Shown: in pieces, positions 47,101-59,239 of the stretch
Numbering within the stretch: position 1 is the first letter of the stretch
How the letters are laid out: every line of letters starts with the position of its first letter
Source: Histoplasma ohiense
Lineage: Eukaryota > Ascomycota > Eurotiomycetes > Onygenales > Ajellomycetaceae
Direction of reading: 5' to 3'
Assembly: GCA_017607445.1 (NCBI GenBank)
Contig: JAEVHH010000001.1
Coordinates: 3,534,001 to 3,598,000, forward strand
DNA length: 64,000 nucleotides
The notes under the pieces: generated by a model
What the model saw: only the letters and a program-made list of their open reading frames with translations
Databases searched by the model: none
What the model was told of the DNA's origin: nothing
Made by a program: the position numbers and the translations under genes

Positions 47101-47860
47101 CAGATGGCCAAACAGAACAACAAAATCAAATCTTGGAACATTATCTCTGATGCTTTATCAACTATCATCAAAATGACTGAGCATGCTGGCTATCACTGAT
47201 GCAGTTTGTTTACAATACCTCTCAACATGTCTCTACTGAAATGGCACTCACAGAAGCCTTAATGGGATATCAATCTGATTTGAAAATTAATATCAGCAAA
47301 TCATCACAATCAGTCGCTATACATGCTGCTAGCTGCATGAAACATATTGAGGAAACACATCATAAGCTCATTGAGAATCTACAAAAGATGTGACAAGCAC
47401 AGAAAATCTATTACAATACAAAACATAAGCCTCAACAATTTAAAATAGATGACTATATCATACTCAATACAAAAAATCTCCAATTGCTGCATCTGATTCA
47501 CAAACTCAATCATAAATATGTTGAATCCTTCAAGATTCTGAATATCATCAGAAAACAAGTGTACAAACTAGAACTATCATCTTTATATAGAAGCATCCAT
47601 TCTGTATTTCATGTATCTTTACTGAAGCCATACAACCACAGAAATGAAGCTCTATCAGAACCAGAACTGAAACTTATTGACAGTGAAGAAGAATATCAAA
47701 TTGAAGAAATTCTTGAAAAACAACAATGAAAAAACAAATCTCTGAAATATCTTGTGAGATGGACAGATTGAGGTTCTAGTGGTGATACATGGAAATTGAA
47801 AGAAAACATATTGAACACTCAGACATTTGAAATCTTTCTCAAACAAGAAAATGAACAACA
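44200..47860 (+). pseudogene. B2 Pol (protease, RT, RNase H, integrase, chromodomain)
   Basis: Protease VDSESEV near 44250-44270; RT 44626-45490 with YLDD intact near 45283-45294; RNase H about 45715-46080; integrase about 46530-47560 (H2C2 remnant, INFITDLP, IVDIYTKF); chromodomain about 47690-47845, where YLVRWTD keeps its Trp codon (lost to TGA in B1) and TWKLKENILNTQTF is readable. A Gln/His/Lys-rich tail follows to about 47940. TGA dominates the breaks. Confidence 0.9.
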
Positions 47861-48340
47861 AATACAAAATCAACATACTTTCAAACATCAAAAGTGCAAA
47901 CATCAAGTTGAAAGACATCAGAAGCACAAATTCTAAATCAAAAAACACTAGAAGTGCAAATCTCACTCAAACTCCAATTAAATACATTTTTTTTAGAAGG
48001 ATTTTATCAGAGAAAAGAGAAAAAAGAAAAAAATTCAATTTGAGATATAATAAATACAAAAAATAAAAACTACAGACAAGAAAAAGACAAAGAAAACAGA
48101 TTCTAAGAAAAGTCTAAAGACTCTCAGTCCACTCACTCTCATCTCAACATTCTTCATCTCTCACTTTCACTTCTCTCTTCATCATTTCTCTCATCTCCTC
48201 TCTGTCACTCTCTTCTTATGCTGCCTTCAGTACTTGTGAAGCACTGAGCCTTATTTCAGATGCAAAGATACTGACAAATGTCTCTTTCACAGAACATTTG
48301 CTTTCTCCTCTCTACTCTTCTTCATCAATCCCTCCATCCA

Positions 48341-49287
48341 TCAATACATCTGCTGAAGAAAGGCCTCTCCCTTCATGATCTTCTTCCACATCTTCATATC
48401 ATGAGGCTCATACCCTTCATATTTCACTGCCTTCACTGCTGGAGTCTTCACAATCTTCTTCATTGACTCTTCAGTCAACTCCTCCAACCCCTCTTCAATC
48501 AACTCCTTCAACCCCTTCTCAGTCAACTCCTCTCCAGCCAACTTCTTCACTGCAGAGTCTTTGGAGCTCATCATTCTCAAAACCCTCTCTTTCTCTAATG
48601 CCTCTGCTCTGAAAGAACCAGGCACAATCACAGTCTTCAAAACCTGCATCTCTGCAGACTCAGCTGCTGCTCAGTGCTGAAATCATAGAGCATTCACCTC
48701 TGCTCTGCTCTGAGCAGACAGCATCACCAGACAAGGTGTGTTCAATTGTTTAACTAAATGATGAAGATGACTTTTGTGGCTGGTCATATTCTTTCCAACT
48801 GTCACCCCCACAAAGATAAACACTCATCTGCACATGATGCACCTCAGAAGAGATGTATCACATATCTAGCATCATTATCAGTATATCAACATTGCTAAGA
48901 GCACTACTATCTATTCAAAAGCAAATTTGAAGAAAAAGAAAAAGAAAATAAGACTTAAAGAGAATTACTCACAGATTTACAGAATTTCCCTGCAGAGACA
49001 CAAGCCTCACAACACTTCCAGACATTTGACTCCAACACACATCAAAAATCAACATTCTCAAGTCTAGGAATACAACATTCACATGAAATCTGACTGTTGT
49101 GTGTCACATGATTAGAGCTAAATCTAGAGCAATATAACAAGCAAACAGTGAATGGTGCTAGATGGAAACAAGCTAGTGGCGCACATGACCACACTAATAA
49201 CACCACTGGCAAGAAACACCAACAATAATACACAATAAGCACCCAAGAAACAACTTACTTAAAATTGAGATAACTGAGAAAGCTCAT
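48341..49287 (-). pseudogene. B2 antisense spliced gene (cysteine module), four exons
   Basis: Counterpart of the B1 antisense gene. Exons on the minus strand: 49287-49259 (MSFLSYLNF), 49093-48973, 48865-48828, 48779-48341; total 627 nt in frame. The first three exons have exactly the B1 lengths (29, 121, 38 nt). Intron 2 is 107 nt here and 60 nt in B1, so the length change sits wholly inside a predicted intron. Donor 3 has decayed from GTGAGT to ATGAGT. The module reads SCECC...RLENV...C...KCCEAC-x6-C-KS. The tail of exon 4 is Glu/Lys-rich (109 residues open) and its frame is coding-like beyond the TGA at 48341, to about 48150. Function unknown. Confidence 0.65.
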
Positions 49288-49681
49288 TTTGATATAAAAA
49301 AAAAAAAGAGGGGGAGAGAGGACAACAATATAAAAATTTAAAAATTTTTTTTATTGGAGATGAAAAATTGCAGCAGGAAGACAAGGAGTTTTGATAATGA
49401 TCAAGTTAAAAGAGAAGAGAAATCTTCAAGAGGAAAGAAATTCTTTTTGCTTCTCTGCACACAACCTCTAGCAACCAAAGAATTCACCAATTCCACCTCA
49501 TTAAGAAATCAATAACAACACATATACAAGCTATCTAGAGGATGTGAATACAAGCTATCTAGAGGACATGATTGATACACTGCTATCAACAAGTGGAACT
49601 TACAATACAGAAATTCAATTATCTACTAGCAAGCAATCTATACAATCACTGAGAGCAGCTCTTATAAAAAAGAGGAGCAAT
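49288..49681. promoter_or_regulatory. B2 upstream region of the antisense gene
   Basis: Like B1: a TATA-like element on the minus strand near 49327-49340, the direct repeat ATACAAGCTATCTAGAGGA (about 49523-49570), and the sense polypurine tract before the LTR. An A run at 49296-49307 is longer than in B1. Confidence 0.4.
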
Positions 49682-49949
49682 TGTAATGCACTTGTTTATT
49701 ATTTCCTTATTATCTTCACTTATTCTTATCTCTTTCCATTATACTCTCACTACCACTATTTCTATATGTATATATATATCAATGTATGTATTTCGCACAT
49801 CTTCTATCTCTTTCTTTTCTTCCTTAGCAATTAGCTACACTACACTATGTTACACTACTATACTACACTTTACAATATATTACTATTATCTCCGCTACAC
49901 TATAAACTATCTTCTACTGTTACTCTTCACACTGTCACTACACCTCACA
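49682..49949 (+). repeat. B2 3' LTR (268 bp)
   Basis: Begins TGTAATGCACTTG and ends CACCTCACA; followed by the duplicated target AGATG (49950-49954). Carries AGCAATTAG near 49825. Confidence 0.93.
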
Positions 49950-49954
49950 AGATG

Positions 49955-51207
49955 CTGCAGTGGATGAGTTGCTAATATGAATGAAGTTTTTGTCTAGTAA
50001 TTCATTGAGTATTTTTCATAGAATGAGAAGCTTGTTGTGCAATATACTGTAAAGAGAATCTCAGAGTGATTGTGAATTCTTATCATTTTTCTTAATGAGT
50101 TCAATTGTATGATCTATGCTGTGTTTTTGATGAGAGAGAAGCTTTTCAGCTTTTTTTTTGTTGAACACATCTGTGAAATCTTTGTATGATTCAGATAGTT
50201 CTTTGTATAATTTCTTGAGATTTTTAAGTTCTAGTTTCTCTAATACTTTTTTGATATCTGTTATGTTAGCAGTGAACATTTGAATGTTCTTCTTCTCATG
50301 CATTTGATGAGTTAGTAGTTTGTATGCTTCTGCTGATATCTGAGTGAGATCAGCAGTTCTATTGATATTCTTCTTATAAACACAGTTGCCTTCTGGGAAA
50401 ATAAAGCAGTGATTATATACATTCAACAAGGTTCCAAATTCTGTGAGTCATGATAAACTGAGCATTAGATTGTACTCAAGATTTTGTATTTTGTATGTGT
50501 ATACATTCTTTTTCTCATGTTCTTCTACATCAACATTAAATCTTATCATGTTGTAGAAGGTGGATTCTCTGAGGCTGTCAAATTCACTGAGTTTATATAG
50601 TTTGAGAAAGAGAATATGCTGAAGCTTATGCTTCTCAATCAGCTGAATGTCTATAAGAGTGTAGTGAAGAAAATCACTGTCTATCATTGCTTGTATGTTG
50701 ACTAGATTATTTACAATGACAGAAATCATGATTGTGTCTGTTTGTATTTTCTATTTGAATCTTCAGCTAGCTTTCTGCTTTTTGAGCTCTTATCTGTATT
50801 TTAGAATGAGAGCTTATCTTTTTCCTGTTCTTGCTTGTCCACAGATGACACAGTGTTCACATGTGTGGGAGATTTACTCAGAGTAATTGTATTTGAATAT
50901 TGATTTGCAAAGTGCTCTGATTTGTTGCAGTGTATGCAGATTTCTCTGATGATTCAATCAGCAGCATTTTTCTCTGAGATGTTGAGGACTCTCAGACAAC
51001 TTGTGTTTATATATGAAACTCAGTTCATTGATTCTGATTTGAAGATGGGGGGTGCTGCAGAGTGGTTTGAAATGTATGTATTTATTCAGTGAAATTCTCT
51101 GTGATTTTGAAGTGTGCAGAACTGAGACAGATCATTGTTCAACAAATGAAGATCAGCATAGAATTCACTGTATATTATGAGCTTCAGATACTCTACACTT
51201 CAATTAT
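49955..51207 (-). pseudogene. G6 Gag C-terminus, protease and start of RT, minus strand
   Basis: Continues G6 on the other side of B2. Minus-strand frames: the linker before RT (50061-50429, with 122 open codons), the protease with DSD in place of DSG (ORF 50448-50729), and a Gag knuckle near 50900-50945 whose last Cys has become Tyr. Cut near 51207 by LINE L1b. The G6 N-terminus, leader and 5' LTR are not here and should lie to the right, beyond L1b and the window. Confidence 0.87.
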
Positions 51208-51312
51208 CATTCTTACAACTACCCACAAATATAGAGGTACATTTGAATTTTCCATTTTTCTAATCATTTTTCATATAATTTTAACTCTTCAATCTGTTCA
51301 ATATCATCACAC
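51208..51312 (+). mobile_element. L1b: Tad-like LINE, 5' UTR piece (part 1 of 2)
   Basis: Aligns with the L1a 5' UTR from about 4615 (CATCCTTACAACTACCC) to 4722, so it lacks the first 50 nt of L1a. G7 is inserted after CACAC (51308-51312) and L1b resumes at 57550. Confidence 0.85.
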
Positions 51313-51909
51313 TGTGATGGGTTAGCACCTATTAGTAATTAAGTTACACAACCAACTCCTCTTCTGCACCCGCTTGTTTCTGGCTGTTGTGACCTCGCAT
51401 AACCCTCGATGTTCTTTCACTCTGTGCTTCGCGCTCATATAGTTTCTAATGATTCTTTCACATAGCTCTTAATGTTCTTCCACTCTGTGCTCTGCACTTG
51501 TGTAGTTTCTAATGATTCTTTCATATAGCTTCTTACATTCCTCTGCTCTGTGTTCTGTGCTTGTGTAGTCTCTAATGATTCTTCTGTGTAGCTTCTTATG
51601 TTCTCCTGCTCTGTGTTCTGTGCTTGTGTAGTCTCTAACAATTCTTCCATATAGCTCTCAATGATTCCCTCATTCCACATTCCACACTTGTGTAACTTCT
51701 AATGATTCTTATGTGTACCTCTTAATGTTCTTCTGCTCCACACTTCACTGTGAAGTGGCTTCTGATATTCTTCTGCTCTGAACTTTCTTCTATAAGAACC
51801 CTCTTTGTACAATCTTTTCTTCTGATTTCTTTTCTCTTTCTTTTCTTAATCAATTTGTAATCTGTAATTAGAATAGTATCAAATCATTAATTGAAGTATG
51901 TCTGTTACA
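51313..51909 (+). repeat. G7 5' LTR (597 bp)
   Basis: Starts TGTGATGGGTTAGC. CGs persist in the first 130 bp (CACCCGC, CCTCGCATAACCCTCG, CTTCGCGC). Carries AATCAATTTGTAA near 51848-51860. Confidence 0.95.
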
Positions 51910-52314
51910 TTACAAATTGATTCTTCTGTGTTTAAGATCTGAGTGTCTTGTTATTAGTTCTTACATCTGAGTGTGTTGTTATCAGTTCTTACATCTGAGT
52001 GTGTTGTTATCAGTTCTTATGTCTGAGTGTGTTGTTTACAGATCTGAGTGTCTAGTTGTTACAAGAGATCTCTTGTGAATCTGAGTGCTCTTATTGTTAG
52101 TTATATAGACTGTTGTGTCTAAGTGTCTGAAACACAATTGACCATGTTCTACAAGACTCAAGTGTCTATGAACTGTAATGCTGTGAATAGTGTTCATGAA
52201 GAAGCTTGATCAAGCTTAGTGCTGCAACACTGTGAATAGTGTCTGCAAGAGAACTGAGTGTCTACAAGTATTCCTTTTCTTTTTTTTTATTATTATATAT
52301 TCTTAGATATCAAA
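51910..52314 (+). promoter_or_regulatory. G7 leader: primer-binding site, 28-bp repeats, palindromes
   Basis: 51910-51922 TTACAAATTGATT pairs exactly with the G7 LTR site. Then about four tandem copies of a 28-bp unit (CTGAGTGTGTTGTTATCAG and so on, about 51938-52048). Then the palindromes ACAAGAGATCTCTTGT (52061-52076) and AAGCTTGATCAAGCTT (52202-52217), the second between two hairpin-forming copies of GCTGTGAATAGTGT. No ATG-led frame of note before Gag. Confidence 0.7.
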
Positions 52315-55300
52315 ATGAACTATGAGCAATTCTACAAACATCCACCACATTCAAACACAGTGGACAACAACTTGGATCTACAAAGCATTCTTCAGCAACA
52401 GATGCTACAGATGGTTGAATTGCAATGATGATTTGCTGAAATAAGCACTTCTGCATTCACTGTTTCTTCTACACCCACACCTCACAAAAAGCCCTCAAGA
52501 GAGAAGCTTTCAATTCTTGATAAATATGAGAGAGATCTAGTGCTCTATCTTGTGTGGAAGTCAAAAGTGAATGCCAAATTGGACATTGACAGATGAGTAA
52601 TAGGCTTGCTATCCAATCAAATGTGATATATCCATAGCAGATTGAATGGTGATGCATTAGCAAAATTTCAATTCTGAATGAGTCATTGTCAGAATCATCA
52701 GTGTATGCCAGAGCTAGTCTTCTGACAACTTGACTCTCTCTTTCTCAATTCTACACTTCAAGCCAAGATGTTAGACTGGCTTAATCAGACTTGTCAGATG
52801 AATGTTGTGTTGACAACTTATCTTTCTGAATTTGACTGCAAGCTTCTAGAAGCAGATGGGCAAGACTGAGATGACACTGTCAAAATCAACATACTGTTCA
52901 AGAATTTGAACTTTCAGTTACATAATCAAAGCATAGAGTGTCTGAAGTTCTCAATATACAGTGAATTCTGTGCTGATCTTTGTCTGTTGAACAATGATCT
53001 GTTTCAGTTCTGTGTGCTTCAAAATTGCAGAGAATTCTGCTGAACAAATGTGTACATCTCAAACTGCTCTGCAGTGCCCCCTGCCTCTGAATCAGAATCA
53101 ATGAACTGAGTCTCACATGTAAATGCAAGTTGTCTGAGGATCTTCAATGTCTCAGAGAAGAATGCTGCTGATTGAATCATCAGAGAAGTCTGCATATGCT
53201 GCAACAAGTCAGAGCACTTCACAAATCAATGTTCAAATGTGATTGCTCTGAGTAAACCCCTCACACACATAAACACTGTGTCATCTGTGGATAGGCAAGA
53301 ACAGGGAAAAGATGAGTTCTCACTCTAAAACATGAATAAGAGCTCAAGAAGCAGAAAGCTAGCTGGAGATTCAAGCAGAAGATGCAAGCAGATGCAATCA
53401 TGATCTCTGTCATTGTAAATAGCCTAGTCAATGTATGAGCAATGATAGACAGTGGTTTTCTTCATTATGCTCTTATAGACACTCAGCTGGTTGAGAAGTA
53501 TAAGCTTCAGTGTATCCTCTTTTTCAAGCTGTGTAAGCTCAGTGGATTTGATGGCTTCAGAGGATCAGCCTTCTACAACATGGTAAGATTTAACATTGAT
53601 GTAGAAGAACACAAGAAAAAGAATGTATACACATACAAAATACAAGACCTTGAGTATGATCTAATGCTCAGCCTATCATAGCTCACAGAATTTGGAACCT
53701 TGTTGAACACATACAATCACTGTCTTATTTTTCTAGAAGATGACTGTGTTTATGAGAAGGATGTTGATAGAACTGCTGATCTCACCCAGATATCAGTGAA
53801 AGTGTACAAACTACTAACTCATCAAGCACATGAGAAGAAGAATGTTCAAGTGTTCACTGCTAGCATGACAGATATCAAAAAAGTGTTAGAAAAGTTAGAA
53901 CTCAAAGATCCCAAGAAATCACACAAGAAACTACTCAAATTGTACAAAGATTTCACAGACATGTTCAATGAGAAAGAAGCTGAAAAGCTTCCCCCTCACT
54001 GAGAACTCAGTATAGATTATATGATTGAGCTCATCAAGAAAAATGATAAGAATTCACAACTGCTCTGAGATCCTCTCTACAGCATATTGCATGATGAGCT
54101 CCTCATTCTACAAAAAATGCTCAATGGATTACTGAACAAAGACTTCATTTGTATTAGCAACTCATCCACCACAGCATCTGTACTGTTTGTGAAGAAATCA
54201 GAAGAAGACTTACAATTCTGTGTTGACTACTGAGGACTCAACAAGATTATGTGGAAGAACTGATACTCTCTCTCACTCATCAATGAAACACTTGAATGAA
54301 TAGAAAAAGCAAAATGATTTATGAAGCTTGACATCTCTGCAGCCTTCTATAAGATAAGAATTAATGAAGGTGATGAATGGCTAACTGCTTTTTGTATGCA
54401 TTATGGATTATATGAATGGACAGTGACTCTCTTTGAATTAGTGAACACTCTGAGCATGTTTCAGAAATACATTAACTGAGCTCTACAAGATCTGCTTGAC
54501 AAGATCATCTCAGTGTACATGAATGATATTCTGATCTTCATCAATGAACTGCTCACTGAGCACTGCAAGCACATACAACAAGTGCTTGACCATCTATGTA
54601 AAGCTGAACTGCAAGTGAACATTGACAAATGCAACTTTGAGATCAAGTCTACAATCTATCTAGAATTCATCATTGAAGCTGAAAAAGATGTATGTATGGA
54701 TTCTAAGAAGGTGGAAGCAATCCTCAACTGAAAGACATCAGTCTTGATAAAAGAGACTAGAAGCTTTCTAGAATTTGTCAACTTCTATCAAAGATTCATC
54801 AAAGACTTCTCTGATATTGTATGACCACTGATGGATCTGATCTGAAAAGATGCTGTATTCCAATGGACTGACAAAGCGGATGCAGCATTCAAAAAGCTGA
54901 AGTGTATGTTCACAAGCACTCTGATGCTGCAATCATTCAATTCAGATAAGCATACAATTCTCAAAACAGACATCTCAGATTATATAGTAGATGAGACACT
55001 AATGCAATATGATAATGAAGATGTTCTACAACTCTGTGTCTTTATCTTGAAAAAGATGTCATCTGCTGAATGCAACTATGAGATCTACAACAAGAAGCTT
55101 CTAGTGATCATACAATGTCTCAAAAAATGAGAGTCTGAACTTATGAGTATTGAGAAGTTTGAGATTGTTACTGATTATAAGAACTTAGAATACTTCACAA
55201 TCACTTGTAAGCTCACTAAGAGGCATATGTGTTGGTCATTGTTTCTTAGCTGTTTTTCATTCACAATTTGTTATTGACTTGGAGTAGAGAACACTCTTGT

Positions 55301-56947
55301 GAATGCTCTGTCTCACTGAGAATAAGATATGCCATCTGATGATCTAGATGACAGATGGAAACACTGAGAGCATTGATTAATCAACTCTGCAATCATAGAA
55401 AGTTCTACACAATCAGACAAATCTTGTGTACATATCAATCAGTCCCAAGCTCAAGAACCCTCACTCAAAAAACAATGGAGACTAGTGATAGAAGCAGATG
55501 AATTCTGACAGCAAGTCACTGAAGCTGTACAAAATAAAGCATCTCAATTCTCTGCAGATGTATACTCAAGAATGGATATCTCAGCATGTTCAATCAATGA
55601 TGACAACTGCTTACACTTTTGAGATAGACAATGAGTCTCTGATTCAGAATCTCTATGAACATGAATCATGCAAGAAATTCATGATTTGCTGATGACTGAG
55701 CACTCAGAATATGAAATTATGTACAACATCATCATTCAAGAATTCTATTGGCCAGATATATTGAAAGACATACATCAGTTCATACACAACTGTGATCACT
55801 GTGGCTCAGTGATAATATGATATGAACATAGAAAAGAGATGCTGAAGCTTCTATCTGTCTCTGATTGAACTTGATGTGATATAGCTATTGATTTTGCAGT
55901 TTTCTTATCTGAAAGTGGAGGTTCTATAAACATTCTAATCATTGTCAACTGACTCAGCAAGAGTGTAATACTACAGTTCTATGACAAGATGAACACTGAA
56001 GTAGTTGCAGATGTCTTTGTCAGAAGTCTGTTCTATTGTATACATGATCTGCTTTCATTCATTGTGTCAGATAGAGACAGTCAATTTGTCAGTGCACTCT
56101 GAACCTGTGTATGTCAATTATTAAGAATTGAATGAAAGTTATCAATGATGTACCACTCAGAGACTGATGAAGCTACTGAGAGAATGATACAAATGATAAA
56201 GAACATCCTCTGTAAGTTCTGCAATTACATGCAAGACAATTGAAGCAATCTGCTGTCACACACTGAAATTGCAATTAACAGTTGAGATTCCACTACAACA
56301 GATGTAAACTCATTCTTTCTTCTACACAGATACAACTTAGAGATTCTGAACTTTCTCAAGACTCTTCAAGAAATCACACATGTCTGCAGTCTCATACAGA
56401 CAGCAGAGAACATCATGAGCAAGCTGAAGAAAGTCTATAAATGAGCAGAAGCTTCAATAGCCAGCACTCAGCAAGATTATAAGAATCAAATGAATATCAG
56501 AAGGAGTTCTGTGACTCAATATCATGTAGAAGACAAAATCTGGCTGAATCTCAAGAATATAAGAACAGACCACCTCTTGTGTATGCTAGATTACTGTCAC
56601 ATCAAGTATACAGTGAAGGAAGTGCTAGACATATATGATTATCAACTCAACACCCTGTCTGACATTTATGACATCTTTCATATGAACCTGCTCCAACCTG
56701 CAGCTGAGGATTCATTCCCCTCACAGAGAATCTTCAATTGACAGCCACTCATCATTGTAGAAGAAGACAATGAACTTGAGTGAGAAATTGAAGCAATTCT
56801 TGACAATAGAACCAACCACTGTCACTGTGAATATTTTGTTAAATGAGTAGAATACAATTGTCTGATCTGGGAATCCACATCTGTCTTGAAGAACATCATC
56901 ATTCTTGACATCTATGAGTTCTCACTTATCTTGATAGAGGGGGATAA
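52315..56947 (+). pseudogene. G7 Gag-Pol
   Basis: ATG at 52315 (MNYEQFYKHPPHSN). Gag core 52450-52870; CCHC knuckle near 53190-53235; protease DSG near 53449-53457; RT about 53990-54800 with YMND (54516-54527) replacing YMDD; RNase H about 54906-55290; integrase about 55690-56500 with SDRDSQF near 56070; chromodomain about 56770-56930 with IWEST readable. The QWTD Trp near 54860 is kept while several other Trp are TGA. Broken by dozens of TGA. Confidence 0.92.
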
Positions 56948-57544
56948 TGTGATGGATTAGCATCTGTTAGTAATTAACTTATACAATCAACTCCTCTTCT
57001 GCATCTGCTTGTTTCTGACTGTTGTGATCTTGTGTAACTCTCAATGTTCTTCTGCTCTGTGCTCTGCATTTGTGTAGTTTCTAATGATTCTTCTGTGTAG
57101 CTCTTAATGTTCTTCTGCTCTGTGCTCTGCACTTATATAGTCTCTAACAATTCTTTCATATAGCTTTTTATGTTTCTCTGCTCTGTGTTCTGTACTTGTG
57201 TAGTCTCTAACAATTCTTCTGTGTAGCTTCTTATGTTCTTCCACTCTGTGTTCCACATTTGTATAGTCTCTAACAATTCTTCTGTGTAGCTCTCAATGAT
57301 TCCCTCACTTCACATTCTGTGCTTGTGTAACTTCTAACAATTCTTATGTGTATCTCTTAATGTTCTTCCACTCCATACTTCACTGTGGAGTGGCTTCTGA
57401 TATTCTTTCACTCTGAACTTTTCTCTATAAGAACCCTCTTTGTATGACCTTTTCTTCTGATTTCTTTTCTCTTTCTTTTCTTAATCAATTTGTAATCTGT
57501 AATTAGGATAGTACCAAATTGTTAATCGAAGTACGCCCGTTACA
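56948..57544 (+). repeat. G7 3' LTR (597 bp)
   Basis: Ends GTTAATCGAAGTACGCCCGTTACA region with CGs intact, while the 5' LTR copy of this end has lost them (TTAATTGAAGTATGTCTG). The two LTRs of one element started identical, so these are direct records of C-to-T change. Confidence 0.95.
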
Positions 57545-57597
57545 CACACACTCTTTGTGATTACTCTATGTGTGTGTACTGCACAGATTGAGTGATC

Positions 57598-59160
57598 ATG
57601 GAGTTCTCAACACCCTCTTGTTCACTCAAGAACATCAACACAGTCTACATCAGATCACTGAAGCTGAAGTCACTGATCAATTTTGTTACTGAAAAGATTG
57701 ATAAGAGACAGAGAAAGACTGTTACAATGTCTTCTTCAGTTTTCAAAGAAGTCAGTGACAGCATTCTCACAGTCATCTCTCAGCTGCAGAAGCAGTTTGA
57801 GAAGACTCAACAGCAACAAAATCTACAGCAGAAGACTTTCATCAGATTAACAAAGACTCTGAACAGCTGAGTTGAAAAGAAGAAATAGTCAGTCAGTCAG
57901 AACTTTGCTTAAATCTTCTATAAAAGATTCATCATATATATGACAGCAGATCTGAGTGCAGCATCAACTCTGAAAGAGAGTGCTGTCTCAGATACTCATT
58001 CACAGTCAAATTCAACAAAGACAACTGTGAAAAAGCTGACTATCTGAATGAGTATCACACAGAAGAGAAAAAATTCTGCTCTCTCTGAAGCTATCTCTGT
58101 CAAAACTGCAGTTTTCTCAACTGACAGAGTTAGTGGAGTCAGTCTGCAGCTCAAGAACATCAGTCAGTCAAGAAGCTTCACAGAGAATACAAAACAGCAG
58201 AAGAATTCACAAATTCTCATCATTCTTCAATCAGAGAAACAGATCACTCAGCTGCAGTCATATGCTGTGCAGCAGATGATTATTGTAAACATTCAGAGAA
58301 TGAAGAATGTGACTAATATGCTGAAGATGAAGTTCATCAGAATACATTGAATGATTATATCAAGCAATAGAGATATATATAATGCTCTGATCACTGAGAA
58401 AACAGTAGCTACTCTCTGTGAAGTTCTTGATATTATGAAGATCTGACTATCAGAGCAGTGATACAATTATACTATTTCAGAGATTTCAGAATTTATTCAG
58501 AACTGAGAAGAGATAAGAATTCTCACAGACAAAATAATTGAGAGAAAGATTCTGACTCAAACAAAGATAAAATCAATGAGCTGTCAACTCTCATGATATG
58601 AAGTGAATCTCAAGATAGAGAAGATTATATAAATTGTCTTCTTTCTCACTTCAGTGAAAGACTTCTCACTCTTCAATATCAATGAAAGAGTCAGATTCAT
58701 TGAGAAAAGATCACTGACAGTGAGATATGACTCAGAATATCAGAGATACTGTCACTTATCAAAGTATATGCAACTGATGAGATACTTCAACTGCAGTGAG
58801 CTCACAAGTCAGCATAAGAAGTCAACAGATATGAAGTACAAGAGAGTATCACAGTGTGTCAACTGCTGTCAACTCTATTCAGCTGAGCATCAGTACTGCT
58901 CTGTCACATTCAGATGTGTGAATGATATTCTCAGACATCTAACTCAAAAAAAGTTAGCAGCTGTCCACTGTCTTGACAACAGATATCACAGAGATGCTCA
59001 GAAGCAGCAATCATCATCAGCACAGTCAGTATCAATGATTACAGTAGTGATATCTACATCATTCACTCAATCAACTCAGTCAACACAGCTCATCAAGCTA
59101 GCATTCTGTAAGTGAATGACTATTCAGAGCTTCATCAGTGAAGAGAATATCATCTGACAG
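57598..59160 (+). pseudogene. L1b ORF1 (Gag-like, zinc knuckles)
   Basis: Better kept than L1a ORF1. ATG at 57598; residues 1-90 open with the Gln-rich coiled-coil-like stretch. The segment 58048-58350 is open for 100 codons and 58654-59115 for 153 codons; the last holds the Cys/His clusters (FNCSE...H; CVNCC...EHQYC; CVNDILRHL...H), knuckle-like. Breaks are TGA (for example 59114). Role: RNA binding in the LINE particle, from family knowledge. Confidence 0.82.
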
Positions 59161-59239
59161 ATGATCTGTATCAGATGACACTCAACTCACACAGCAGAGC
59201 AGTAGTATACTCAAGCAGTCAAAAAATAGTCTAGTCTCA

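Larger units (their letters stand above)
42482..49949 (+). mobile_element. B2: family B chromovirus, full length (7468 bp)
   Basis: 268-bp LTRs (42482-42749, 49682-49949), TSD AGATG (42477-42481 and 49950-49954), inserted in the RT of G6. Same order as B1: Gag, Pol with chromodomain, antisense gene, polypurine tract, LTR. Confidence 0.95.
51313..57544 (+). mobile_element. G7: family A chromovirus, complete and uninterrupted (6232 bp)
   Basis: The best reference copy for family A. LTRs 51313-51909 and 56948-57544, both 597 bp; TSD CACAC (51308-51312 and 57545-57549). Primer-binding site at 51910, leader to 52314, Gag-Pol 52315-56947, polypurine tract AGAGGGGGATAA. Inserted in the 5' UTR of L1b. 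Confidence 0.96.
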
